DNA of 64,000 nucleotides, taken from Marisa cornuarietis (taxonomy: Eukaryota; Mollusca; Gastropoda; Architaenioglossa; Ampullariidae). Below the pieces are notes generated by a model. It was not told where the DNA came from. It searched no databases and saw only the letters and a program-made list of their open reading frames with translations. Both the position numbers and the translations under genes were made by a program. Position 1 is the first letter of the stretch; every line of letters starts with the position of its first letter. The DNA lies in contig SMMW01000623.1 of the NCBI GenBank assembly GCA_004794655.1, forward strand, positions 186,001-250,000, in the 5' to 3' direction. This document shows, in pieces, positions 12,085 to 34,027 of this stretch.

Positions 12085-12330
12085 TGAATGAGTTGGAGTG
12101 GCGTCCCCTCGCCTAACAGGCTTGAGGAAGGCGGCTCTCCGCAATTTTTGTATTTTTCATGTGTTTTTAGTGCCCATTGTGTAAGTCGGTACTTTCTTCG
12201 CTGCGTCGCTTTCTGCCTGACGCCATAACGCTTTTTCTGAAGATCTTTAGATCACACAACGACACGAAGGCTTTTCTCTGAACTCACGGCCGTTGAGAGC
12301 CAGCACGGGTCCCGGAGCAGACGACTTGCT
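12085..12330 (+). repeat. Interspersed repeat, copy 1 (unclassified)
   Basis: Shares the block GTCCCCTCGCCTAAC-GGCT with the region at 13,820-14,060 (GTCCCTTCGCCTAACTGGCT), with weaker similarity on both sides. Two dispersed, diverged copies indicate a transposable element family. No coding region or termini were recognised. Confidence 0.45.
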
Positions 12331-13079
12331 AAAACAAGTAGCTGGTAAAGTTCATAGATTCAAGAGTGACAAGAGGCTAAAGACAGACAAAGGGTATGTC
12401 AGACAAATCAGTAACCACGCATTGTGCTTATTCCCAATCTCAGTTGTCTGATTCTCCACCAGCAAGTAACCTGACGACATCACCTCCCCACCACTGGCAG
12501 AAAACAAGGTGAAGGTGACTATCAACATCAATGAGTCATCGTCATCAGAAGTGGTCATCGTGCAGGTTGACAGTGTGGCGTGTGTCTATCAGCCATATAC
12601 AGGAATAGCCAAAGGTCTCACAGATACAACCACACTGCATGTAGCTCCGCACTCCACAACAGGACTGTAGGTGGCTGTTAAGCGGATTGATGTAGAAAAC
12701 TGAGATGACGAGTTCTCTTATGTATAGAAAGATGTATTAACCAAGCAGTTACAATATGAGACTTCTCCCACATTACTGTAGCTTCGTCCATCGCCATGAA
12801 CTGTGGACAGTCATGCTTGTCGTGGGCTATGGTTCTTGCCGTGACCTGCTGGTCATACACAGGGGTGTGAAGACTACCCATGCTTTTATATCAGCTAGCG
12901 GACAGGTGTGTCTCACTGGCTTCCACAACTCCACAGTCTATGACTATCCTAGCATACTGCTGATTGCCTCCAGTAGTTCAGTCCGGAAATTCTTGAACAC
13001 AATCTGGATATTTCTCAGTGATTGTAAAACTAATCTGATGATCTTACTACAAGAATTCTGCTATTTTTCAGTGATTTTA

Positions 13080-13178
13080 AAACTAACCCCAGACACTGTA
13101 CAGCGCATTGAGTCGACTCTGGAGTTGAAAATTGCGCTATATAAATCTGCTTTAATAATAATAATAATAATAATGAAT
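13080..13178 (+). mobile_element. LINE-type 3' tail with (TAA)n
   Basis: The segment GCGCATTGAGTCGACTCTGG ... TTGCGCTATATAAATC followed by (TAA)n is the typical 3' end of a non-LTR retrotransposon: a short hairpin flanked by GCGC, then a trinucleotide microsatellite tail. It is a different family from LINE A. The upstream part is too diverged to assign. Confidence 0.55.
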
Positions 13179-13819
13179 GAAATGGCTAGAGGATCACGAT
13201 AGTTATCCTCATCAAAGTTATTGGAACTGACATTGTTATTTACTCTATCACTAATGTCCTTGTCATTTAAACAATCACTGCCATGGTCATAGTCATTCTC
13301 ATCAATATCATGTCCTTTTGTTTGTCATTAGTCACAGATGTCAGAGCCAATAAAAAGCTGTGATTGTCTTCCTGGCAATTCCTTCCATGACTATAAAGAA
13401 ACAGGGTCTCAGGCATAAGCTGACAGAAGAATAATCTAAGCTGCTCTAAAGTGGGATTTTATAGATGTCCCCACTTTCCCCAAATGCAAGAAACAAGTTT
13501 TCTAAACAGTCTTGATTCAGTCTTTCTGTAAGAAGCAATGAAACTATGATTTGTATGACGCTCATAAAAAACTCAAGCAGAGCTTGCACAGTCATCTTCC
13601 AACCTGTCAGACAAGGTAGTGGATTAGATAAGGTTATTTGAACAGTCATTGCAAAGTGTCGAAGAGAAAATCTTTATGCCTAGATGATGGTGAATGAAAA
13701 GGAGTTAAAACTATCTAAAAAATTCTATATGTATAAAAAGAATATGTATAAACATGCGCACATACAAACATACATTGACAAACCTTTTGCAGAGCAAACT
13801 ATGATCATCATCAGCTTTA

Positions 13820-14060
13820 TGTGCCAATTAAGTGATGTCCCTTCGCCTAACTGGCTAGAGGGTGACAGCTCTTCTTCACATTTCATCTCTACCCATTTGT
13901 CTGAGTGAGGATTTGTGTGTGCTTGTGATCCGCAGATCCGTGGCATAATGGTCTGTTTCTTGATTGACTTATGCGTCTTCGCCACTTGTCTTATTTTTCT
14001 GGAGCATTTTCTTTCAACTGTAACATCTGTGCCATATTGCCTTATTTTAGATCTGTGCAT
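13820..14060 (+). repeat. Interspersed repeat, copy 2 (unclassified)
   Basis: Second copy of the family seen at 12,085-12,330, sharing the TCGCCTAAC-GGCT core and the spacing around it. It lies directly upstream of the decayed EGF-repeat region. Confidence 0.4.
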
Positions 14061-14319
14061 CAGTGATGTTGATTTTAGATTCTAATTTTTTCTGCACTCG
14101 TTCCAACAAGTTTCGATGTTGTCCTCTCGCAGCAGGATTCATTCGCAGTCAAGTTGACAGAAATACCTTGACAAACGCAGTACTAAGTGTCGATGATGTG
14201 AAGTGCTATCATTTTCCCTCTGACTACAGGAACATACCTGAGAATACCCACATTTGCAGTCCATCGCTGGCTTTGTGTGCAGTTTAAGTGTGAGTATGGA
14301 GCAATTTGTATTACAGTGT

Positions 14320-15190
14320 AAACTGCATAGAAAGATATGGAAACTGCTCGTTGGGAACATCACCCTGTAACAGGTGTGTGCAAACAAGGCTGTACAGCTG
14401 GATATTGTTTGTCATACTACAATGAGGCATGCAACATGGACTCACATGGTGTCCACTACACAAGCAACTGTTAAATTGCTCAGGGGAAGAGTCTGTAACC
14501 CAGTACGTGGGGTGTACTCGGAAATCAGTCGCTATATTGTGATGAAACAAGCAAGAAAGCTTCCTTCGGTGTAGGGTGCAGCAACACGTATGTGTAGGTG
14601 TTCCAAAGAAGTACTTACGATGGTTCATCAGGAGATTGTATAAGGTTATGCGTTGCTGGATATCAGCCGCCCTCCTGCATTAAACAACTGGTATGTACGG
14701 TGCAGGCTACAAGGAAACGTGCGGCAACTGTACATAAAATAGTCCATGTAATTTCTCTACCAGCAACTGCGACAAATAATGTGCTGCAGGATACAAGCTA
14801 CCTTAAAGTATGGTCCCAACTGTAGCAGCACGTGTGGCAACTGCTCTGATGGAACAACATGCACCATAGTAACAGAAACATGTCCAATCGACTGCATGCT
14901 GTATATCGGGGAAGGTACTGTAATGACTCCTGCGGAGCTGGTACCATGGCATGAGTTGCAGCAACACATGCAGCACCTGCACAGAACACAGTCTGTGTAA
15001 CATCGAGGTGTGAGACAGGGTGTGCTGCAGGATAACAGTTACTTTTCTGTAAAGAAGCTTGCTATATGGGTTTGTTTTGCCTCAACTGTGATAAGACATG
15101 TGGCAGCTGCTCAGAGGGAATAACGTGCAACGTTGTATCAGGAGACTGTCCACAGGGCTGAAAATCTGGATATCAAGAAGTTTTCTGTAG
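14320..15190 (+). pseudogene. Decayed multiple-EGF-domain (MEGF/scavenger-receptor-like) gene fragment
   Basis: At least four fragments of tandem EGF-like repeats can be read in shifting plus-strand frames: GVCKQGCTAGY near 14,370-14,405, GDCIRLCVAGYQPPSC near 14,630-14,685, CSSTCGNCSDGTTCTIV with ETCPIDC near 14,822-14,900, and CDKTCGSCSEGITCNVVSGD near 15,080-15,150 followed by CPQG and a TGA. The pattern C-xx-TCG-xC-S-(D/E)-G-xTC matches the short EGF repeats of MEGF10/SREC-type proteins, which are membrane scavenger receptors. Frames are broken by stops (for example TGA at about 15,160 and a TAA after TSNC near 14,472) and by shifts. No intron boundaries were found. A LINE 3' tail truncates it on the right. 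The reading as pseudogene rests on these lesions; real exons separated by unseen introns are less likely. Confidence 0.65.
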
Positions 15191-15204
15191 ACTGTGCTGT
15201 AAAA

Positions 15205-15295
15205 ATGTATTTATTTTTGTGAAGCGCCTTGAGCTTGCCCTTAGGATAGGGATAAGGCGCTATACAAAAGAACTTTATTATTATTATTATTAATT
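15205..15295 (+). mobile_element. LINE-type 3' tail with hairpin and (TTA)n
   Basis: GAAGCGCCTTGAGC ... GGATAAGGCGCTATAC forms an inverted repeat (GCGCCTT/AAGGCGC) followed by (TTA)n. This is a common 3'-end structure of invertebrate non-LTR retrotransposons. Only the tail is present, abutting the EGF pseudogene. Confidence 0.55.
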
Positions 15296-15299
15296 AGAG

Positions 15300-16075
15300 T
15301 GCTCTAACATGACAAATGTTAATTTAATAAAATTAAAATATGAGAAAAACAAAGATCATTCATAAAGATAAAATATAGGCTAGTATATATATATATATAT
15401 GGGAATATATCATAATCTAATAATTGTAAATTATCAAACTTGCATATTGGATTTGAAATGGAGAAAACTGTGGGTATAGCATTCCACACAAGACTTTGTT
15501 TTGGTTTGGACAGTTGTGTTGACTTTCATAGAAATGATCCAAACAAAGCCAGTAGCCTTTTACATACACATCAGATGGTGTAAGGTGGTCAAAATTATTT
15601 CTTTTTATGAAATTCATCCATATTTTGCACCTGTTGTAATAATTGTTAATGAGACTGCATACTCAGGCGCTACCAAACGTTACCGCCAACACCTCATCCC
15701 AATGACGAGTGCCTTAAAAGATAATGCTTTATAAAACTTCAGTAGTTTCATCATCGCATAACCGAGAATCCATATCACACTTTCAGACTATAATCATTAT
15801 AGTAATTTTAATATTCATAATGACGAGCAACCGCGTTGTAGCAGACGGCTCTCAACTACAATGCACAGGTACACTTATCGTAATTTGAGAATAAATACAA
15901 AGCTTAACTTTCTTTGTTCTCCGGGAAGGTGTGGAGACGCTTCACTTTCGAGCTTAATTTAAATCTGGCATTCTGATTATTGAAGAGCACAATTGTCCAC
16001 CTTGCCTCATACGATCACCTTCGCTGGCTGTGCTAGGTTTTGTTCTTAGCATCACGTTACGAAAGATAACTCTAA
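15300..16075. other. Intergenic DNA, no gene recognised
   Basis: AT-rich DNA with a short (TA)n at about 15,385-15,400. Open frames here lack any recognisable domain. Confidence 0.5.
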
Positions 16076-16081
16076 CCGGCG

Positions 16082-17187
16082 AGTTTTAATAATAATAATA
16101 ATAATAGTGAAGATTTTTATAGCGCATGTTCACACTCATAGAGAGCATGCTCTTAGCGCTTAAAACGAGGAAGAGACGTGGACTAAGTAGACACAGAACA
16201 CAGGGGACGAAAGAAAACGACAGTACTGACGAAACAGAAAACAAAAGGCATCAAGTAACAGGAACAGAAAAATATAGTGATTCTGCGAGAAAGATGGGTA
16301 AAGTAGCAAGAGGGAAGGGGGCGGGGTTAAGAAGGACGAGCATTGTGTGGACTGTGTTAGGAGTAGTGCTCAAGGAAGAGGTGCGTTTTCAGTGCAGATT
16401 TGAAAGATTCAGTTGTAGGAAGGTGGCGGATATGGAAAGGAAGAGAGTTCCATTGTTTTGCAGCACAGTAGCCAAAAGTCCTGTGACCATATGTTGTTGT
16501 TCTGGTGACAGGAACAGTTAGGATACGGTCGTCAGACGAAGAGCGTAGTTGTCTGGCCGGAGAGTAAGGGATGAGAAGTTCAGAGAAATAGTCAGGACAG
16601 GAGCCAGCAAAGAAATTAAAACACAGCACAGACAGTTTGTACTGGATGCGAGAACGGATGGGTAGCCAGTGTAGAAAACGAAGGAGAGGAGTGACATGGT
16701 CCCGTTTCCTTGCTCTAAGTACCAGACGTGCAGCAGAGTTCTGTACTCTCTGGAGTCTCTGAATGAGGTAGTCAGGGCAGCCTGCCAGCAAGGAGTTGCA
16801 GTAGTCAAGTCGTGAAAGAACAAACACACAGACAAGAGTGTTGGTAGCGCGTGTAGAGAGAAAGTGACGGATAGCACTGATCTTACGGAGCTCATAATAG
16901 GCAGACCGACAGACAGCTGCTACATGTCTATCGAGTGTCATGTCATCAGTGACAATAAATCCCAGATTCCTAACAGATGACGTGAAGGTGATGTTGCTGT
17001 CGCCCACCTTGATGTGATTGGGCAGACTGACGAGTGAAGGTTGATGTCTTCTTCTATGGCACAAGAGGGCTTCCGTTTTATCATCATTTAGTTTAAGCTT
17101 GTTTTTTAGCATCCAACCCTTGACATCACTGATACAAGCTTCTATAGAGCTAATAGCAGAGTAAGACTCAGAGTAAGTTTTCCCCTT
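16082..17187 (-). mobile_element. LINE family A, 1.1-kb 5'-truncated copy with intact C-terminal frame
   Basis: The minus-strand frame (from about 17,187, in frame through the ATG at 17,112, to a stop at 16,357) encodes the C-terminal third of a non-LTR polyprotein. It covers the end of the RT palm and thumb (LKLNDDKTEALLCHRRR, VRNLGFIVTDDMTLDRHV, LSRLDYCNSLLAG, RLQRVQNSAARLVLRARK) and the tail shared with the 9-kb copy. No stop interrupts this part. The layout resembles CR1/Jockey-type elements; the clade is not proven. The 3' end lies at the left with GCGCTATAAAAATCTTCAC and a (TTA)n tail. AGTTTT occurs at both edges (16,082-16,087 and 17,176-17,181), a weak candidate target duplication. 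Confidence 0.88.
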
Positions 17188-17189
17188 CG

Positions 17190-18200
17190 ATCACGAGTGC
17201 TTCATCTTACTCTCATCTTACATCTATTCTCTCTGGTTTGATGCGCCCATTGGGCATTTGCGCGCTCTCAGTTCAAATTACTCTACTATCCGCTTCTTGT
17301 AATAAATTCAAATGAAAGATTGTAGCTCGTAGCTGTACGGAATAGAATAGCTAATGTTCGTCAAGTAGGATACCGTTGCAGAAATTAAAAAAAAAACACT
17401 TTTACAAAGATATCTGATATACAAACACAAAGTGAAAAACACATATTTTATTAAAACAAACGTTAGACTTTAAATATTACTATTTTCTTGCCATTTTCGG
17501 TTGGAGCACAAATCCATGTCGAATTGAGAAACCGCATGTTACCGAAACACGGCGCTGACCATGGGAGATAATAGCGGTTCTCCAATTCTTAACTTTTAAA
17601 TAGTTCTCTCCCTTTTGCCGTGTGTTTGGGTTACGACGTGTACGACTACTGCTTTACCAGTTTAATACAACGAAAGGTAGAGCCGGTAACTGGGCAACAT
17701 GTGGATGATTTGAAAGCTATCCAACCGCAAGGAATAAGTCGAAAATCGAAAGAAAAGAAAATTATTCTGAAGAAACCTGTACATTTTCGCTAGGCGGTAA
17801 TTTTGGTAATTCCCATAATACTGAGGATTTGCCGCAATGATGACGCCTAACCCATAAGGGTAAACAGGTCTACATTGTTTATTTTCTACAGAAAACACGT
17901 ACCGTATTAGGTTGTGTGAAATTTTATTAGTAAATAGTAATGGTAAGGAGATGTACTTTGGGGCTTTCTTTGCCGAAGAAATGTTGAGTGCAATGGCGGC
18001 TATGTATAATTATTTGAAAGTAAGGTATCGTTACAAACTGTACCATTTCTCTCCAGGTCTTACTCTTTCTTTTATTTATTTCTCTTGTTGGAAAGCGATC
18101 CGAAGATACTTCTGTCGATGAATTTTTCCCAATACATATTGCATAGGCTTTCCCGATCGTTATGTGTCATTTTCTGTAATCAACGAGTAGCGGACGATCA
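17190..18200. other. Intergenic DNA, no gene recognised
   Basis: Non-repetitive sequence with several short open frames on both strands, none showing a known motif. Nothing here can be supported as a gene. Confidence 0.45.
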
Positions 18201-18204
18201 CATT

Positions 18205-18400
18205 AAGAATAATAATAAATGCAAAGTTTATATAGCGCATATTCACACTCCTAAGGAGCATGCTCTTAGCGCTTAAGAACAAGAATGAGACAAGAGCAGC
18301 ATACGAGGGACAGAAGAACAAGCAAACAACATATGAACGACGGAAGGATAAACAACAGTACTAATGATGAATAAAGGACAAATCTGACTTTTCCGCTTTT
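18205..18400 (-). mobile_element. LINE family A-related 3' UTR fragment
   Basis: TATAGCGCATATTCACACTC, followed by GGAGCATGCTCTTAGCGCTT and then a stretch with AACAACAGTACTAATGATG, is a diverged version of the 3' UTR of the 16-kb LINE A copy in the same orientation. An AATAATAATAAA tail lies at its left edge. No coding part is present. Confidence 0.65.
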
Positions 18401-18414
18401 ACAGCCAAAGAATG

Positions 18415-18700
18415 GAGGCCATGTTGACTGTGGCTGTAAAAGTCTCTTGTCCACCACTTTACACTATCCGTCATCGTCGGGCCAACAAGGGTCGCACTTT
18501 AAGGCAGAATATCAGGACCAAGATGGAAAGTTTGCGACTGCTAACCCCAAAACCCAAATCCACAGAAACACCGCCATGCGCACCTGGAGTGTGAGGACAT
18601 TAAGAGCAGAAGAACGACTTGAACTCGCCCGTGAGACTAAAAAATTAGTAATGGAAGATTGTGGAGAACAGCAGAATGGCCTGCAGCAGGTTTAATCTCT
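18415..18700 (+). mobile_element. Fragment of the 5' part of an APE-type LINE
   Basis: One plus-strand frame reads RTWSVRTLRAEERLELARET, which matches the start of the apurinic-like endonuclease domain (TWNVRTL...) of the LINE at 53.7 kb. Nothing further of the endonuclease follows, so this is a truncated remnant. Confidence 0.5.
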
Positions 18701-19200
18701 CATTGCAAGGCTGCCCTCACCACCTTCCTCTGCCCTTCCACTGAAACACATCTACAGCTATGCAAAGCTATGGCCCCTTGAGCGCTGTTAGTCAGTTATG
18801 TTGACAATCATATTGCACAGACTAAAACCACAAGCAGAAAATGATGGCAGAAGAAGCAGAAGCCTATTTTCTCTGTCACGAGAGCTGTCTGCTGTTGTTG
18901 TGGTAATTGCAGGCTACAGGAAACAGCTGAGGGAATTTCTTGATGCGAGTGCATTAGAAGGTTGCCTGCAGCTGTCTGACTGCCCCAGTGTACCAGTCCA
19001 ACAATTGAGGCTGTGACTAGAATTATATTTCCAAGGCGTCGATGGGTCCCAGTCCTGCGGCTGTGACTGGCGCTGACTTGATTTCAGGCGGGAAATGAGC
19101 AAAACGTTTGGTGTAGCCAGCAACTTGTCCTGGTGTAGCGAGCACAGCGAGGGAAGCCATGGCCAGCGGCCATCTGCACAGTCAAGCGGCCAGTTATTCC
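18700..19200. other. Intergenic DNA without recognised genes
   Basis: Mixed-composition sequence with short open frames of no known family. It ends at a (GT)n microsatellite at 19,207-19,243. Confidence 0.45.
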
Positions 19201-19202
19201 AG

Positions 19203-19247
<45 letters not shown>

Positions 19248-19306
19248 AAACCTTCTTAACCAGACGGCTGCCAAACTTGCCCGAGAAAGTCACATACTGG
19301 ACAATG

Positions 19307-19608
19307 TGTGACGTCATATTTTGCCAGAAGTAGTCACGCACCAAAATGTGACGTTATATTTTGCCAGAAGTAGTCACGCACCAAAATGTGACGTTATATT
19401 GTGCCAGAAGTAGTCACGCACCAAAATGTGACGTTATATTGTGCCAGAAGTAGTCACGCACCAAAATGTGACGTTATATTTTGCCAGAAGTAGTCACGCA
19501 CCAAAATGTGACGTTATATTGTGCCAGAAGTAGTCACGCACCAAAATGTGACGTTATATTGTGCCAGAAGTAGTCACGCACCAAAATGTGACGTTATATT
19601 GTGCCAGT
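19307..19608. repeat. 40-bp tandem repeat, about 7.5 copies
   Basis: The unit contains GTGACGTTATATTGTGCCAG followed by AAGTAGTCACGCACCAAAAT. Copies differ mainly by TTGCCAG or GTGCCAG. The first copy carries the perfect CRE palindrome TGACGTCA (19,309-19,316); the others read TGACGTTA. Confidence 0.93.
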
Positions 19609-19799
19609 AGAACTTGTGTGAAATGATGACCTGACCAGATGTGGTGAAGATAGCACACGCCAGGATAAGACTGGTTTATCTGAGTGTGGATGCCGCGCCC
19701 ACAGCAAATCTTGGGCTCAAGCCGTTGATAAGCCAGCGGTGACGTCACTCCACCGGGCCCTTCCGCTCCTTTCTCTTCCTCTCGTACCGTACTTATCAC

Positions 19800-20690
19800 G
19801 TAAAAATGACAGCGGCTGATGACGTACGACGTTAGCTGCTGATGACGTATGATAGCGTATGATGACGTACGATAACAGTGGCTGATGACCTACGATGACA
19901 GCGGCTGACTCGCGGATGACAGTGGCTGATGACTCGCGGATACATGCAAGACGACTTATGGGTCATGAGAATGAGTGACATGTGGGTGAGACAAGGACTT
20001 ATATAAGAACGAGTGACGTGTGGGGGACGAGGACCTGAGAATGAGTGACACGTGGGGGGGGGGGACAAGGGCACGAGAACGAGTGATGTGTGTGGGGGGA
20101 GGAGGATATGAGAATGAGTGACATGTGGGGAAGACGAGGACAAAGTGACACGTGGGGTAAGACGCGGACGTGAAAACGTGTGACGTGTGGGTGAGACGAA
20201 GACATGAGAATGAGTGACGGGTGAGACGAGGATATGAGAACTTGTGACGTGTGGGGGGACGTGGACAAAGTGACATGTGGGGTAAGACGCGGACATGAAA
20301 ACGTGTGACGTGTGGGTGAGACGAGGACATGAGAATGAGTGACGTGTGGGTGAGACGAGGACATGAGAACTGTGTGACGTGTGGGGACGAGGACATGAGA
20401 ATGAGTGACATGTGGAGAGACGAGGACAAAGTGACACGTGGGGTAAGACGTGGACATGAGAACGTGTGACGTGTGGGTGAGATGAGGACATGAGAACGTG
20501 TGGCGTGTGGGTGAGATGAGGACATGAGAACGTGTGACGTGTGGGTGAGATGAGGACATGAGAACGTGTGACGTGTGGGTGAGATGAGGACATGAGAACG
20601 TGTGGCGTGTGGGTGAGACGAGGACATGAGAATGAGTGACGTGTGGGTGAGATGAGGACATGAGAACGTGTGACGTGTGGGTGAAATGGT
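19800..20690. repeat. TGACGT-rich minisatellite (about 34-bp unit) upstream of the protease gene
   Basis: From about 19,985 the sequence is a variable array whose best-conserved unit is GTGTGACGTGTGGGTGAGAT followed by GAGGACATGAGAAC (34 bp). The segment 19,800-19,980 is a looser repeat of GATGACGTACGA-like words. Open frames of over 250 codons cross this array on the minus strand, rich in His, Ser and Pro; they are a by-product of the repeat. The array ends about 770 bp upstream of the protease start. Confidence 0.85.
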
Positions 20691-21455
20691 GAACGCCAGG
20701 GACGTGAAGGAAGAGCATTTGGTTGAACGTCCTACTGCAGGTGACATGTGACCAAAGGTTTGTCGAACGTCTTGTCAGCGTCTTGAAGCAGATCGAAGTC
20801 ATGTGACCGAGAAGATTTGTTGAGGCTGAAGTAACTACTCCGCTGATGGAACCGTGAAACAAGCTGGACTTTCTTGTGGGCTCTTGGGCTCGAGCAATCG
20901 CACGCGCACGCACGACCACTTTCATAGAGAAGTGGTGAAGGTGAGAGCGAAAACGAGAGAGAAGCAAAGTTAGGGAGGAAAGAAAGGAACAAAGAAGGAA
21001 AAAAAAGAATGTAACAAATAAACAAACAAGATTACAACTACGTGACATCTGGACGATATCAGGGGTTTTCTGACCGACAAAAAGAAGCTTGACCGACCAC
21101 ATCCTAGATTACGGACAGTAAACAGGAAGGACGCACAGGAAGAACACTGAGACAAAGAAAATCAAAGCTTCTATTCGTCCGCAATTGTAAACATATGGAA
21201 GCTGCGCAAACAACAGTTTGAAACACCGTACCACTTCCAACAATGCCACTCAGCGAATGACCGCTATTCCTGGGGCAGTTGTCATGGGATAGTTACCTAC
21301 CGTCAGTCAGCGAATAGGAAAAATTTCTGGTAGATAAGAAATTGTGAGGACACGGCGACTACTACCGTAAATACGGTGAGAAGGTGAGTGGTACACACGA
21401 CACGACACGACTCGCCGACTTCCGACCATCAGGTGGGCGAGGACTCAAGGCGACG
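20690..21455 (+). promoter_or_regulatory. Upstream region of the serine protease gene
   Basis: About 765 bp between the minisatellite and the protease ATG contain no recognised gene. A perfect inverted repeat ACCGTA-AA-TACGGT lies at 21,364-21,377, some 80 bp before the start codon, and could be a protein-binding dyad in the promoter or 5' UTR. No convincing TATA box was seen. Confidence 0.35.
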
Positions 21456-32977
<11,522 letters not shown>

Positions 32978-32985
32978 GCCCTCCC

Positions 32986-32989
<4 letters not shown>

Positions 32990-33041
<52 letters not shown>

Positions 33042-33545
33042 CACACATTCATTCACACAACACACTCACTCACACACAACACACACTCACACAACACATT
33101 CACTCACACACACAACACACTCACACACAACACCCACACAGCACACCCACACACAACACACAACACACACTCACACAACACTCTCACTCACTCACCCACA
33201 CACAACACACACTCACACAACACTCTCACTCACTCACCCACACACAACACACTCACACAACACACACTCACACAACACTCTCCCTCACTCACACACAACA
33301 CACACTCACACAACACATTCACTCACACACACAACACACTCACACACAACACCCACACAGCACACCCACACACAACACACTCGCACAACACACTCACTCA
33401 CTAACTCACACAACACACTCACACAGCACACTCACTCCCTCACTCACACAACTCACTCACTTACACAACACTCTCAATCACTCACAACACACCCTCACAC
33501 AACACACTCATACAACACACATAGACTCACACAACACACACTCGC
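32990..33545. repeat. (AC)n and degenerate CACA/CTCA repeat directly after the protease stop codon
   Basis: Pure (AC)n begins about 13 bp after the TGA and grades into CACACAACACACTCACTCAC-type sequence. It probably forms the start of the 3' UTR. No AATAAA is found within the next kilobases; the first canonical one downstream is near 37,679. Confidence 0.9.
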
Positions 33546-33811
33546 TCCTACTCAAACACACACTCATTCGCACATTTCGGTTCTCTCTGAAGTTGGCGAG
33601 TGCAGTGATGTTGTCTGGTGTCCTTGAAGATGTGTTCTGTGTTCTGTGTATCTCAAAATTTTCTCTATTGCCGTGAAATTGCAGGCAGTTTACAAACTCC
33701 AATGTTTTTGTTATGGTTAGACTGTGTGTGAGTTGTGTGTTGAAACATCGCCATCGCCTCTTATCTTGTCACTGAGCCCAGAGCTTTCAATTGAATGACA
33801 ATACTAACTGT

Positions 33812-33816
33812 ACAGA

Positions 33817-33876
<60 letters not shown>
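33812..33876. repeat. (AC)n microsatellite
   Basis: About 32 uninterrupted CA dinucleotides in otherwise non-repetitive DNA between the protease gene and the 35-bp array. Confidence 0.95.
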
Positions 33877-33879
<3 letters not shown>

Positions 33880-34027
33880 CTACGCTATAAACTGTACACA
33901 AAGGTGTATATGACTATCCAATATTGTAAAGTGCTATACGATGAATGACTATACACACTGATACAAACACCAGACGATAAACTATTGCAACCACCTATAA
34001 TCATAGAAGTATGTTGCACACGCTGTA

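Noticed and set aside
12756..13202. 148-codon plus-strand frame
   Set aside because: Its end is the LINE-type tail with (TAA)n read as poly-Ile. The rest has no similarity or splice support.
19832..21102. Minus-strand frames of 253-367 codons rich in His/Ser/Pro
   Set aside because: They follow the 34-bp TGACGTGTGGG minisatellite in overlapping frames at once, as expected from a repeat rather than a protein.
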